Assembly (NCBI GenBank): GCA_037447655.1
Contig: JBBHKE010000673.1
Location: 30,001 to 83,463 of the forward strand
Direction: 5' to 3'
Length of the DNA: 53,463 nt
From: Zygnema cylindricum
Lineage: Eukaryota; Streptophyta; Zygnematophyceae; Zygnematales; Zygnemataceae
Part shown: positions 1-11,190 of the stretch, in pieces
Layout: each line of letters starts with the position of its first letter
How positions within the stretch are numbered: the first letter of the stretch is position 1
Notes under the pieces: model-generated
What the model was told of the DNA's origin: nothing
Databases searched by the model: none
The model's input: the letters and a program-made list of their open reading frames with translations, nothing else
Translations under genes and position numbers: made by a program

Positions 1-538
1 TCCATATGGTTGCATGACTGGGAATGGACAATAGTGTTGAAAAATGTTTTAAAATGGCAAATTTTGTAGGAGATTTATTTCATAAAAGCGTGTGAAAAGC
101 AACTCCAACTTTTAAAAATCTTCTCGTTCTTGTGAATTTTAAATCATCTTCGTCATTTAAAATCTGACTTCAATTTCTTTCAAATTGTTTTTTTCTTTTG
201 AAAATTGAGCTCGTCTTCATCATGTAAAAGTAAAGTCAACTTTAACTTCTTGTAAAAGTCAACTTTAACTTCTTGTAAAAGTCAACTTCAACTTCTTGTA
301 AAAGTCAACTTTAACTTCATGTGAGAGTCAACTTTAATTTCTTGTGAAAGTCAATTTTAACTCCTTGTGAAAATCAACCTTGTCTTCATCATGTAGAAAA
401 AGTAAACTCTATTTTCTTGTAAAAGTCAACCTCCAACTTCTTGTGAAAGTCAAGTTCAACTTCTTTTGAAAACCAACCTCGTCTTCATCGTGTAAAAGTC
501 AATTTCATCCTTTTTCGAAAATCTTCTCGGTCCCGCAG
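1..538 (+). other. Intron of GDP-L-fucose synthase gene, partial
   Basis: Sequence upstream of the splice acceptor that ends with cag at 536-538. The last 60 bases are pyrimidine-rich, as expected before an acceptor. No coding exon is visible in the first 538 bases. The left end of the intron and all earlier exons lie outside the window. Most of 225-500 is a tandem repeat, listed separately. Confidence 0.75.
225..500 (+). repeat. 22-bp intronic minisatellite
   Basis: About a dozen imperfect copies of a 22-bp unit built on cttgtaaaagtcaacttt. The best-preserved copies lie near 240-310; copies near 380-400 and 480-500 carry insertions such as a catcatgtag block. It lies entirely in the intron before the last GDP-L-fucose synthase exon. 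I see no regulatory function. Confidence 0.8.
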
Positions 539-813
539 ATGCTTCTGTTTTCCTTATGAACAACTACAGCGATCTCGGGCATATCAACATGGGAAGTGGG
601 AAGGAAGTCACGATTAAGGAGCTCGCAGAGTTGGTGAAAGAGGTCGTCGGTTTCGAGGGAGCCCTCACATGGGACGCGACAAAACCAGACGGAACTCCTC
701 GAAAACTTATGGATAACTCAAAATTAGCCTCCATTGGATGGGAGGCAAAGATTCCTCTAAAGGAGGGCCTTACGGAAACGTACAAATGGTATCTTGAGAA
801 TTACAATGTGTAA
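539..813 (+). CDS. GER: GDP-L-fucose synthase, 3' terminal exon
   Basis: Final exon of GDP-4-keto-6-deoxy-D-mannose 3,5-epimerase-4-reductase, the cytosolic NADPH-dependent SDR enzyme that makes GDP-L-fucose for cell-wall and glycoprotein fucosylation. The exon follows a cag acceptor at 536-538. Its first two bases complete an Asp codon, giving D-ASVFLMNNYS, then 85 residues to the taa at 811-813. Recognised family features are the GHINMGSG segment, VTIKELAELVKEVVGF, TKPDGTPRKLMD, and the C-terminal WYLEN. These match the end of plant GER proteins closely, including the usual end point. The nucleotide-binding Rossmann N-terminus and the catalytic Ser-Tyr-Lys residues are on earlier exons outside the window. 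The frame is open and looks functional. The symbol follows the Arabidopsis GER1/GER2 family. Confidence 0.93.
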
Positions 814-2574
814 ATAAATAGTTGGAGGAAAGACTTTTTGGGAAGGTATTTGAGTGGTAGGAGGAACGAGTTTTTATTATGGAGGTCATTATTTTTTAAG
901 CTGTCGTTTTCGGTGTTTTAACGCACACCATTTTCTTTTCGTGGCTCGATGTAGTGTTGTAGTCTGTTGTTGTTGTGATGTAGTCTTGTATTTGTTACAT
1001 AATTAGAATGGCTTATTCGTTGTTACGATAACATCTTTTTGTTACATTTTTCCTGTTTGGTGAACCAGGACCGTTCACCTTGTAGGATTTTGTTGACTTT
1101 TTTATATTGTTCGAGTTTCGTGTTGAAGATAAATACACGAAAACGACTATCGATAACTCTTAGAACCAAGATAATTGCCTCATTAAACGGACGTCACTAC
1201 TTTGATGAGAATGGCGACTCATTTCCACTCATGTTGACTTTGTTGTGGTTCTCTTTTGAATTTTTTTCTTAAAAGGACTTGTGAATATGTATGACTGAGG
1301 TACATTGCTAGTAGTCAAATCTATGTATGCAACCATTACTATAATTCACTTATCATCATTGTATGTTATCATGTCATCATACATATCATTTACTATATTT
1401 GCTGAATGTAGAGTTGCATATCTGAGGCTAAAATGACACTAATCGATACAGGTCAAAAATTGCGTCTTGATATTTGACAAGTTTTGTGACAAAAGTAGAC
1501 ACTCACCTAAGGTACTACGGAACGCAGAATGTTTAACAAGGAACAAAAAGAAACGGGCAAAGTAAGAAGATTTTATTCAACATCCCAGTCTTATACTTGT
1601 AATCTTTGGTCGCCCTACAGTTCGATCAAAGGTGATTGAACAATTTTCGAAACCTTAAAACCGGTGTCTAATAAACACTACTTATAAGATTTGAAAAAAG
1701 GTGACGTGTTTCATTCTGTACTTTTGGGTGTCGGTGTGACGGTTAAAATGTACAAGACGGCCACAATGTCAGTGAAGACCTGGATTTAGGCTCTTGTTCA
1801 ACAACTACAAAACATTTTGAACTCTAAGAAAGTGAAACTTTATTACAGAAAGTGCGATGGAAATACCATCAAAGTACAAAGGGGGTAAAAAAAAGTACTA
1901 TATTGTATTATGTACCTTGTACTGTATTGTGCACCGGAAAAAACTAAACTAAGATTACATCAAAGTCACTGTGATGCGATACACAACAGTCCTTTTGTAT
2001 CAAAACTGTGTGAAAAAATTGATACACTATGCGACTCTTACTGAATGGTATCGCTTCTAGTTTAATAATGTTAAACATAAGTGCAATGTCCCAATGCAAC
2101 TGGAGAAAATAAAAAGTAAATGTACTGGAAATGTACTGGAAAAGGAAATAATACTTCATGTAGTTGTTCCAATTTGTCAATTTCAACAGATTGGTATCCA
2201 CTAGTATCGCCAAGAGAAGACAACCGAGACCTAAAATATCCTAAAAAAAAGGAAACCCTAGAAAGGTAAACTTCGAACCATAGTTCGAAAGTGTGGAAAT
2301 AGTTGGAAACGCTATATGTGGTGACATTTCAGCAAACGTAGATTTTCCCCAAAAAACCAGCATAATATACACTATATGCGTTCATTACTTTTAGAGTTTC
2401 CAATTAAATTTGCACATATGAACTATGCTCTGTACCTCTCTCTTATTTTCTTATTAATACATTTTTGAAATACATTTTTAAGTATTGGGCAATAAGGAGT
2501 TTGTCAGGGAGGGTTGGGTGAGGGAGTGAAGCCCGATATTACACATTGAATCTATAGTCACCACATTCGTTTGA
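814..2574. other. 3' flank of the fucose synthase gene and intergenic DNA
   Basis: The part next to the stop codon is presumably 3' UTR. The rest is AT-rich with short random open frames only. I found no protein similarity, tRNA or clear terminal inverted repeats. Confidence 0.5.
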
Positions 2575-3110
2575 AGAATATTCGAGTTTCAGGAATATTC
2601 GAGTATTGGGAATATTCGAGTTCTGGGAAGCTTCGAGTATTGGGAATATTCGAGCATTGGGAATATTCGAGTTCTGGGAAGCTTCGAGTATTGGGAATAT
2701 TCGAGTATCAAGAATATTCGAGTATCGAGAATATTCGAGTATTGGGAATATTCGAGTATAGAGAATATTGGAGCATTGGAAATATTCGAGTATTGGGAAG
2801 ATTCGAGTATTGGGAATATTCGAGTATTGAGAATATTCGAGTATTGAGAATATTCGAGTATTGGGAATATTTGAGTATTGAGAATATTCCAGTATTGGGA
2901 ATATTCGAGTATAGGGAGTATTTGAGCATTGGGAATATTCGAGTAATGGGAAGATTCGAGTATAGGGAATATTCGAGCATTGGGAATATTCGAGCATTGG
3001 GAATATTCGAGTACTGGGAAGATTCGAGTATCGGGAATATTCGAGTATTGGGAATATTCGAGTACTAGGAATATTTGAGTGTTGAGAATATTAGGGTATG
3101 GAGATTACTC
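2575..3110 (+). repeat. 17-bp minisatellite with GAATATTC core
   Basis: About 30 tandem copies of a 17-bp unit, consensus gaatattcgagtattgg, with point variants (gcattgg, gtatcgg, gttctgg, and gaagcttcg or gaagattcg replacing the core). The unit is not a multiple of three, so the array stays open in frames of both strands (165 and 152 codons); these are repeat artefacts. Each unit holds a GAA-nn-TTC dyad, resembling heat-shock-element half sites. That resemblance may be incidental. Confidence 0.92.
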
Positions 3111-4108
3111 GAAAATGTCAAACGCCCCATTTGTTTACCTTATTCGGCACTAGGATCATATACTTTTAAGTTAAGGAAAGTAAAAAACATTTTATAATCA
3201 CAAAAACACATTGGATGTGTCACATCATTTAAAGTTACAAAGGACACCATCACGGTAACGATGTTTCTTGATATTTTCACTATATACTTGTATGTACTGT
3301 CGTTTTCCTTATTTTTGACGAACGTTTTAACTCTTTAAAGTCTTTTGTTCTATCGCAAATTATTGTTCAGCATGTTGAATTTACAATTTCAAACCTGCAT
3401 ATTAGAGTTACAAATACAGTTTTTCTTCGCTAAGTCTTTTATCCTTGCTAAAGAAGATTTTTTTCTCGGTTTTGTAAATTTTTTTGAAAATTCATAAATT
3501 TCCCAGATAAGGCTACATTTTTTAATCATTGGAAATTCATCACCAAGTTAGAGTTCTAATCAAACATAGCCAATGACATAATTTGAAGGAATAATGGTAA
3601 ATAAATGAAAGAAAAAAAAGAATCACACCTTGTATAAGAATTTGAATGCTAACCTTTATTCCTCACATCTACACCTAAAACTCTTACCTTTCTAGGGATC
3701 TTTAAATCGATACCATCCGGATGATTTTTACCATCAATAGCTCCTAAAAGGTAATCAGACATTTTTCACTATTATCTGGAAAATATCCTATCCATCTTAT
3801 TTTCTGCCTATCACCTACATTGTGGGTGGTATACATTTTTTTTCGAATAAACACGGAGCCTCCAAACGCTAATGCAAAGAAAAACTGCACATTTCACCTC
3901 GGAGCGCTAACGCAGAAAAAACAAACCATCCTACTTTACATAACATTCTACTTAAAAATGTCACTCCTTTGGGTCGACAAGTGTTAAGTGCGGCACACGA
4001 GCATCTACAATGGTTCTTTTATTTAATCTATGGAATACAACTTTTCACAAAGCACGTCATTAATTGTACAATGGTTGCGTGGAAATTTGCGGTGGAAATT
4101 GATCTCTC
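3111..4108. other. Intergenic DNA and GT92 3' flank
   Basis: AT-rich sequence between the minisatellite and the end of the GT92 coding region. No gene is visible. The part immediately left of 4109 should hold the GT92 3' UTR and polyadenylation region, but I see no strong signal for the end point. Confidence 0.5.
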
Positions 4109-7066
4109 TCACTGGTCGCCAGGTGTCACTTGTATATGTTGCCATTTTCTCTCTTCAACCAATTGAGCTACTTGGTTAGTGAACACAGGATCAAAAATAA
4201 TGTCTTGATGTTCCGTTATGTTAGACACAATGTGGGGACATCCGCTCCTTCCTTGTACAGGTATTTGTCTCGCGTGAACAAAAAGAGCGACATTTTCATC
4301 AACAATGACTTTCTCAACTTTAGATGTAAACTTATATACTGAATGCACTTGTCCCACTAGTGCAGTTTTTAAATTGACAGCCCATTTTGACCTCCCATCA
4401 TTATTACAATGCATGTCCAAATCTGGGCATTTGGACTTGAATCGAAACGCCCGTAACTCAATCGCCCACTGACCCATGCGCGTCTGGGGTAAACAGTGTT
4501 TTATAGAGTACTTAACACGGTTGAAATAAAGCGCTCCGGCGTCTTTATGAAGATCAAAAAGACTGGGAAGACTTTGGTTTTTGGAGCGAACATGTAAAAA
4601 TTCGTCGTAATCCATGTTTAGAGCCCACCTGACACATGAAAAGGGTACAAACCATAAAGGTTAGAAATTCCAAAAATAAAATGAGGTCAAAGCACACGAA
4701 AAACAAGCAACAATTATGAATAACCTTTGAAAAACAATTCAACCAATAAAACATTTCATAAAAAGCTTAGAATCTTACTGGGCTACGTGGCGAGATCGAT
4801 GGATGCAATCATTAATAAAAAGCACTTGATTGAAGTACCATCCCTCATAAAGCCACTGGTCTTCCGCGTGTACAATTGATACAAGTTTTTCATCCTCAAA
4901 CTTTTTCAAAACCTCCCTCAAATCCTCCTCAATATCCTCTATAATGTAAATCACAAAATGGGCATCATCTTGGAGAGCCCCTTTGTGCCATAAAATCCAC
5001 TCTCGAACGATTGTCGCATTCACATTGGATCGGATCGGCGCACCGCATACGGCAAATTTATGACGAAATCTTTTGTCTTTTGTATCGGGGTTTTGTTCCG
5101 GTCGATATAAATTTGGGTCAATGGATGCCTCACTTAAAACAGGTAACATATCATTAGCTTCATATACGCGCGCTTCATAATTTTCTGCATATACAAGTAA
5201 AAATTCATGAAAATTTAAAAGGATGTTTGTGATTCATGAAAATTAAAAAGGATATTTGTATTTTTTCACAGTTGTAGTGAATTCGTGTCCTTATGAATGT
5301 GAGAAATACTGAGCACAATGAAATAGAGCTATTTGGGATTTTCAAATAGGCTCCTATAATGATTAAGAACTACTATTAAGTCCTTCCTATATGTCATTTT
5401 TTGGATCATAGAACATTGTACAATCGACTATTATTTTGCGAGATTCGTATAATATTGCTTCTTACCTCTCAGGACATGTGTGCTATTTGACAACATCTGT
5501 AATAATTCACATTCATGGAAAAAATTAGCATACATTATCACCGCACAATGTCACACAGACTATTTATAAATTTCGAAATGCTTATCTCATAGTTCAAAAG
5601 TAGGTGAAAGTAGGAACATACAATATGCATATTGTATGCAAAACATGCAATATGACCTTAAGACCCATATTGTATTGGTCGCAAAATGAAAAAAAAGTAA
5701 CAGGGTTGAGTTGCACATCGTTCGATAGAGAATTAAACGTCATCGGACGGTCGCTGATCAAAGTAACGATCAAAGTAGCGATCTAAGAAGATCATATGAA
5801 AAGCCTATAACACAACTTGTGCCTACCAAAGGCCTACTATATAACGCCTACTGTTGAACTATGGCTTATCTAAGAAAAATTGAACGTATAATTGATTGCG
5901 ACCGTCGGAAATTTTCATGCGATCCAATCAAAATTTCCCATTATGGTTTATCATAATTTGTAAGACTTCCGTCCAAATTAGAGGTTGTGAGTGTAATTGA
6001 CTAATTGTACACCACATAAATTGGCCCATTGACCGAATCTCACCCTTATGTCTTGGCACTCGCAAGTACAGTTTTCCGCCGTCTTTTCCGCCCACTTCGT
6101 CTGGGAAAGTACACCGTACGACGACGGCGATGTACTCCATGCCGTGCTGGTCGTTCGGGTCGGCTGTCACGGTCAACGCCGAAGTCGCGTTGACCAGATC
6201 GACTTCCCTGTAAAAAAAATAATCAATTAACGCTCGTCAGAAAATAGAACCAGCGTTCGAACCTTCGTCCAATAAGGAAGCGCCACCGAGCTGATACTTT
6301 CACAAGCGCCATAATTGAAAATAACTGCCTAAACAAGAATATAACCACACAGGCCAACGACATTGAAGAAGTCTACCCTGCTAGTGAGAAGGAAATTGAA
6401 GATGTTTAGGGTAAAAAAAATCCGAAAAATTGTACGGGAACTTAAAAACTTCGATAGCGTAATCAAACTAAGACACGTGTCATTTCTAAAACTGTTACAG
6501 TGAGCGTTTAGAATAGAATGCTGACCCTGAATCCCCGTCGTTTGGCACCCAATAGCAGCCAATCACAGGGGTGCCCCATTGCTTCCTTAGGGTTTCCGAG
6601 GCCAGGCCGACCACGTAGAACTCCGTCATGCTGTCACGGTACGCGCTGAATCAAACAGGAACAGACAGAAAGGTGCCACGTCAGCAACAGGCTTAGCAAG
6701 TGACGTGAAGTCAAAGCTGTAAGTCAAAATCAGCGTCCGCAAAGCGCTCGTTTCTTAACTTTCAAGTGTACGGAAATAAAATTAGCTTTTTCTGTCTTCA
6801 TTGGAATACCTTCAACCGTACGACGTTCACAAACTGTCAAACTCACCACGAAACAAAAAACAAAAGACAAACAGTGAGGTAACAGTCCAAACGAAACAAA
6901 AAAAGTGACGTAAAGTCAAATTTGCCGTACCTATATTTGACAAAAGCACGAAGCTCCCGTCCCGCGGGAAGGAAGTCGCTTGTCTCTTTCGCGAAGCGAT
7001 TATTGCTGTCCTGGAGATCTTTCCGCCACGAGTGCGGCTCGCCTTCCCGCAACTGCCGCTGACGTC
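4109..7066 (-). CDS. GT92 family glycosyltransferase, five 3' exons (copy 1)
   Basis: Family GT92 (DUF23) enzymes include plant beta-1,4-galactan synthases acting in the Golgi on pectin; the substrate here is unknown. Exons on the minus strand: 7066-6931, 6645-6526, 6207-6044, 5184-4779, 4628-4109. Every junction has GT-AG and the phases join exactly, giving about 447 residues. Family motifs in order: CGAPIRSNVNATIVREWILWH (fourth exon), then EGWYFNQVLFINDCIHRSRH, then across the last junction HVAQ-WALNMDYDEFL, whose D-Y-D is the DXD-type metal and nucleotide-sugar site. The C-terminal exon carries conserved His/Cys positions and ends in a stop at 4109. The first exon shown begins at an acceptor, so the start codon and the expected N-terminal membrane anchor lie farther upstream; I could not find them. 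A MITE sits in the intron 5185-6043. No frameshift or stop is seen. Confidence 0.85.
5588..5863. mobile_element. hAT-type MITE, catagttcaaaagtagg family
   Basis: A 276-bp non-coding element in an intron of GT92 copy 1. Left end is catagttcaaaagtaggtg; right end is its inverted match cgcctactgttgaactatg. It is flanked by perfect 8-bp duplications GCTTATCT (5580-5587 and 5864-5871). The 8-bp target duplication indicates the hAT superfamily. The paralogous intron at about 9190 has a single uninterrupted gcttatct, which is the empty site. Confidence 0.9.
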
Positions 7067-7307
7067 CTGTTCAGTCGAAAACATCGCACCGACATTTCGT
7101 TAGACATTCCGTACCGTTTGAAGAAAAAGATCCTCTAGGCAATTTACACCTATTTTATTCGTAACTAGCCATAGATCCAGACATGGTATTTCAATCCTGC
7201 TAGTAAATATTTGCACACATAGTAAATAGAAAAAACGCTATTCACTCTCTTCGTATTTTGAAAATCAAACAAAAAAAAACCAAAAAACGGTTAAAAGTCC
7301 TATTAGT

Positions 7308-8150
7308 TAGTGTTGGGTATCGAGGACCAGTTGCCGATATTCGATATGTACCGAAATTTAGGTAACCGATAATCGATATATTTCCTCGATATATCGGTTA
7401 TTAACATATCGCAATATATCGCCAATATATCGCATTGTCGATATATCGAGGCATTTAAAAAAAAAAAAAAATAAAAATTTTCAAAAGTCTCCAAAGTCAC
7501 GAGCCTTCGAACAAGATGACCGTAAAATCTTTGACGAAAAGACATACGGTTATTTCCTGAAAGTCAGCAGAGCGAAGGAGATCTTTGAGGTACATTGACG
7601 CGGTACACTTGTGAAGACACGTACGTAATACGCAAGTACGGATTTCCATACGAAAATGGTCGGTTCTCAAATCTTTGACGATTTTAGAGATTTGATCGTC
7701 AACTTCCAAGGACCACTCAAATAAAAACACGTATGTAAAAACCTGTTTACAGAAGATACGCGATGTTAACCGAGGCCTCTGTAATACAGAAATCTTGATG
7801 TCCGTACTAATACAGATACCTCCTCATGTAACCATACCCCAAATAAGTAATCATATGAATTATAGAATTTGTACTTTTTTGTCGGTTACATTTTGCGGCA
7901 TCTACCTTGAAGTCACGGAACGAAAATCACGACGTACGTGGCGTATCAGACAATTTGTTTTTTTGGCTAAAACAGCATATTATATTAAAATATAAAATAT
8001 TAAATTTAAAAAAATACTATACATCGCGATATATATCGCGCTTGTTTATGTTGGTCTCGGTACGATATATCGAGGACTCTGCCCGATCAATATTCGATAT
8101 ATCGAATATTGAAATTATCGCGATATTAATTTACCCGATACCCAACACTA
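7308..8150. mobile_element. Non-autonomous hAT-type element, tagtgttgggtatcg family
   Basis: 843 bp with terminal inverted repeats TAGTGTTGGGTATCG / CGATACCCAACACTA and perfect 8-bp target duplications CTATTAGT (7300-7307, 8151-8158). Both ends carry several copies of the palindromic word cgatatatcg, like the subterminal repeats that hAT transposases bind. There is no open frame resembling a transposase; the longest frames are about 80-140 codons and unrelated. It lies upstream of the visible exons of GT92 copy 1, so it may be in an intron or the 5' flank. A related element is at 46875-50489. Confidence 0.92.
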
Positions 8151-8284
8151 CTATTAGTACACATTTTAAAACGTACTTTCCACAAAGATCGAACCGTAAG
8201 GTCCGTACAAAAATATTTTTTGAGCGCTTACCATTTTTTTTCTTAATTCCCTATATAGATATACACATACACATATATATGTAT

Positions 8285-8294
8285 NNNNNNNNNN
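8285..8294. other. Assembly gap (10 N)
   Basis: Ten Ns within an AT dinucleotide tract (tatatatgtat before the gap). The true gap size is unknown. It lies just where the 5' flank of GT92 copy 1 meets the truncated 3' side of copy 2, so the duplication junction is not resolved. Confidence 0.99.
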
Positions 8295-8406
8295 TGTTTC
8301 CCCGAGAGGTTCTGCTGTGGGTAAAACACTAAATGTAACATCTCCTCTAACTCCTCCTAAACTACCTCCAAAACTTTTTCATTTCATAAAAAGCTTAGAA
8401 TCTTAC

Positions 8407-10395
8407 TGGGCTACGTGGCGAGATCGATGGATGCAATCATTAATAAAAAGCACTTGATTGAAGTACCATCCCTCATAAAGCCACTGGTCTTCCGCGTGTA
8501 CAATTGTCACAAGTTTTTCATCTTCAAACTTTTTCAAAACCTCCATCAAATCCTCCTCAATCTCCTCTACAATGTAAATCACAAAATGGGTGTCGTCTTG
8601 GAGAGCCCCTTTGTGCCACAAAATCCACTCTCGAACGATTGTCGCATTCACATTGGTTCGGATAGGGGCTCCGCATATGGCGAATTTATGACGAAATCTT
8701 TTGTCTTTTGTGTCGGGGTTTGGTTCCGGTCGATATAAATTTGGGTCAATGGATGCCTCGCTTAAAACAGGTAACATATCGTTAGCTTCATATACGCGCG
8801 CTTCGTAATTTTCTGCACATACAAGTGGAAATTCATGAAAATTAAAAAGGATGTTTGTATTTTTTCTCAGATGCAGTGAATCCGTGTCCTTGAAAATGTG
8901 AGAAATAGTGAGCACGATGAAATATAACTTTTTTCAAAATAGATAGATCGATAGATTTTCAAATAGGCTCAAATAATGATGAAAAACTACTATGAGTCTT
9001 TCCTTAATGTCATTTTTTGGATCATAGAACATTGTACAATCGACTATTGTTTCGCTAGGTTCGCATAATATTGCTTGGTACCTCTTATGACATGTGCTAT
9101 TTGACAACAACTGTAATAATTCACATTCATGGAAAATATTAGCATATGTTATCACCGCACAATGTCACACAGACTATCTATACATTCCGAAATGCTTATC
9201 TAAGCAAAATTGAACGTATAATTGATTGGGACCCGCGGAAATTTTCATGCGAAATCCATTCTCCACTAAGAATTTCCCATTAAGGTTTATCATAATTTGT
9301 AAGACTTGCGTCCAAATTAAAGATTGTGAGTGTAATTGACTAATTGTACACCACATAAATTGGCCCATTGACCGAATCTCACCCTTATGTCTTGGCACTC
9401 GCAAGTAAAGTTTTCCGCCGTCTTTTCCGCCCACTTCGGTCGGGAAAGTACACCGTACGATGACGGCGATGTACTCCATGCCGTGCTGGTCGTTCGGGCT
9501 GGCTGTCACGGTCAACGCTGAAGTCGCGTTGACCAGATCGACTTCCCTGGAAAAAAATTAATCGATTGGCGCTCGTCAGAAAATAGAACCAGCGTCGAAC
9601 CTTCGCCCAATAGGGAAGCGCCATCAAATCGATACTTTCACACGTGCCATAATTGAAAACAACTGGCTAGACAAGAATTCAACCAGACAAGCCAACGACA
9701 TTGAAGCGGTCTACCCTGCTAGTGAGAACGAAATTGAACATTTTTAGGGTAAAAAAATCCTAAAAACTGTACGGGAACTTGAAAACTTCGACAGCGTAAT
9801 CAGCCAAAAGCACGTGTCATTTCTGAAACTGTTACAATGAGCGTTAGAAAAGAATACTGACCCTGACTCCCCAACGTTCGGCACCCAATAGCAGCCAATC
9901 ACAGGGGCGCCCCACTGCTTCATTAGGGTTTCCGAGGCCAGGCCGACCACGTAGAACTCCGTCATGCTGTCGCGGTACGCGCTGAATCCAGCAGGAACAG
10001 ACAGAAAAATGCCACGTCAGCAACAAGCTAACAAGGAACGCGAAGTCAAAATCAACGTCCGCAAAGGCAAAATTCGCTCGTTTTTTTCAATTTCAAGTGT
10101 ACGGAAATGAAATCAGCATATTCTCTTCATTGGGACATATTCAACCGTACGACGTTCACAAACTGTCAAACTCCCCTTCGAAACAAAAAACAAAAGACAG
10201 AAAGTGACGTAAGTCCAAACGAAACAAAAGAAAGTGACGTAAAGTCAAATTTGCCGTACCTATATTTGACAAACGCGCGAAGCTCTCGTCCCGCGGGAAG
10301 GAAGTCGCTTGTCTCTTTCGCGAAGCGCCTACTGCTCTCCTGGAGATCTTCCCGCCACGAGTGCGGCTCGCCTTCGCGCAACTGCCGCCGACGCC
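8407..10395 (-). pseudogene. GT92 family glycosyltransferase, partial tandem copy 2
   Basis: Tandem duplicate of the neighbouring GT92 gene in the same orientation. Exons on the minus strand: 10395-10260, 9981-9862, 9546-9383, 8812-8407. Their lengths (136, 120, 164, 406) are identical to copy 1, all splice sites are present and the frame is open, with mostly conservative substitutions. CGAPIRTNVNATIVREWILWH and EGWYFNQVLFINDC are retained. Homology to copy 1 stops about 30 bp past the last donor (near 8379), so the terminal exon with the D-Y-D motif and C-terminus is missing beside the assembly gap. It is therefore a truncated copy in this assembly. It could still be expressed, or could splice to the last exon of copy 1, since the phases are compatible. 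The start codon is again not found: the Met at 10471 lies upstream of an acceptor and is not conserved. Confidence 0.75.
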
Positions 10396-10747
10396 CTGCG
10401 CGGGCCAAAACCACGCACCGACATTTCGTTAGACTGTCCGTACCGTTTGAAGAAAAAGACCCTCTAGGCAAATTACACCTATTTTATTCGTAACCTAGCC
10501 ATGGATCCAGACATGGTATTTCAATCCTGCTCGTAAATATTTGCACACATTGTAAATAGAAAAAACGCTATTCATTTTCTTCGTATTTTGAAAATCAAAC
10601 AAAAAAAAAAAAAACGGTTAGTTGTCCTATACGTACTTTCCACAAAGATCGAACCGTAAGGTCCGTACAAAAATATTTGTTGAACGCTCAACATTTTCTT
10701 TTCTTTATTCCCTATATAGATATATACATACACATATTGATATACAT

Positions 10748-10778
<31 letters not shown>

Positions 10779-11096
10779 GATATAGATATATAAATATACA
10801 AATATTCACGCATTCTAGTTGTTGATTCAATAAAAAAAACTATTTATTATTTTCGTCTCTTACACGTGCGGCGCTTCAAATATCTCGGAAACGAAATTGG
10901 CAAAAGAGGTTAAAGGGGTTTAAAAAAGTGTGGGTGCTAGGATACCTTCTAGATTTTCTTCTTCCTGGGGGGAGGGGAAGAGGCGAGAGGCGAAGAGAGG
11001 GGGTAGAGGGAGAAGGCACAAAACGACAACAAGGAAGAGGTGTGGAGCCGGATAAGGAGATGTCGCCTTCATTTTGTTGAAATAATTATAGGAAAG
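10396..11096. other. Intergenic; GT92 upstream homology then AT microsatellite
   Basis: Sequence to about 10735 matches the upstream flank of copy 1 (7067-7300 and 8160-8284), so the duplication extends past the visible exons. 10722-10805 is an AT-rich microsatellite (tatata with gata and aata variants), probably the counterpart of the tract holding the assembly gap. No gene is seen up to 11096. Confidence 0.65.

Positions 11097-11190
<94 letters not shown>

Noticed and set aside
2539-3068. Long open frames of 152 and 165 codons on both strands
   Set aside because: They are produced by the 17-bp minisatellite, whose unit lacks stop codons in several frames. Low-complexity repeat translations are not genes.
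8407-10395. GT92 copy 2 as an uncollapsed haplotype of copy 1
   Set aside because: Introns differ by indels, a MITE and a hAT element present only in copy 1, and the copies lie in tandem in one contig. Haplotype duplication is less likely, though the nearby gap means it cannot be fully excluded.
10395-10471. Met at 10471 as start of GT92 copy 2
   Set aside because: A cag acceptor precedes the conserved exon at 10395, and the upstream residues have no counterpart in copy 1. The true start is on an exon farther upstream.
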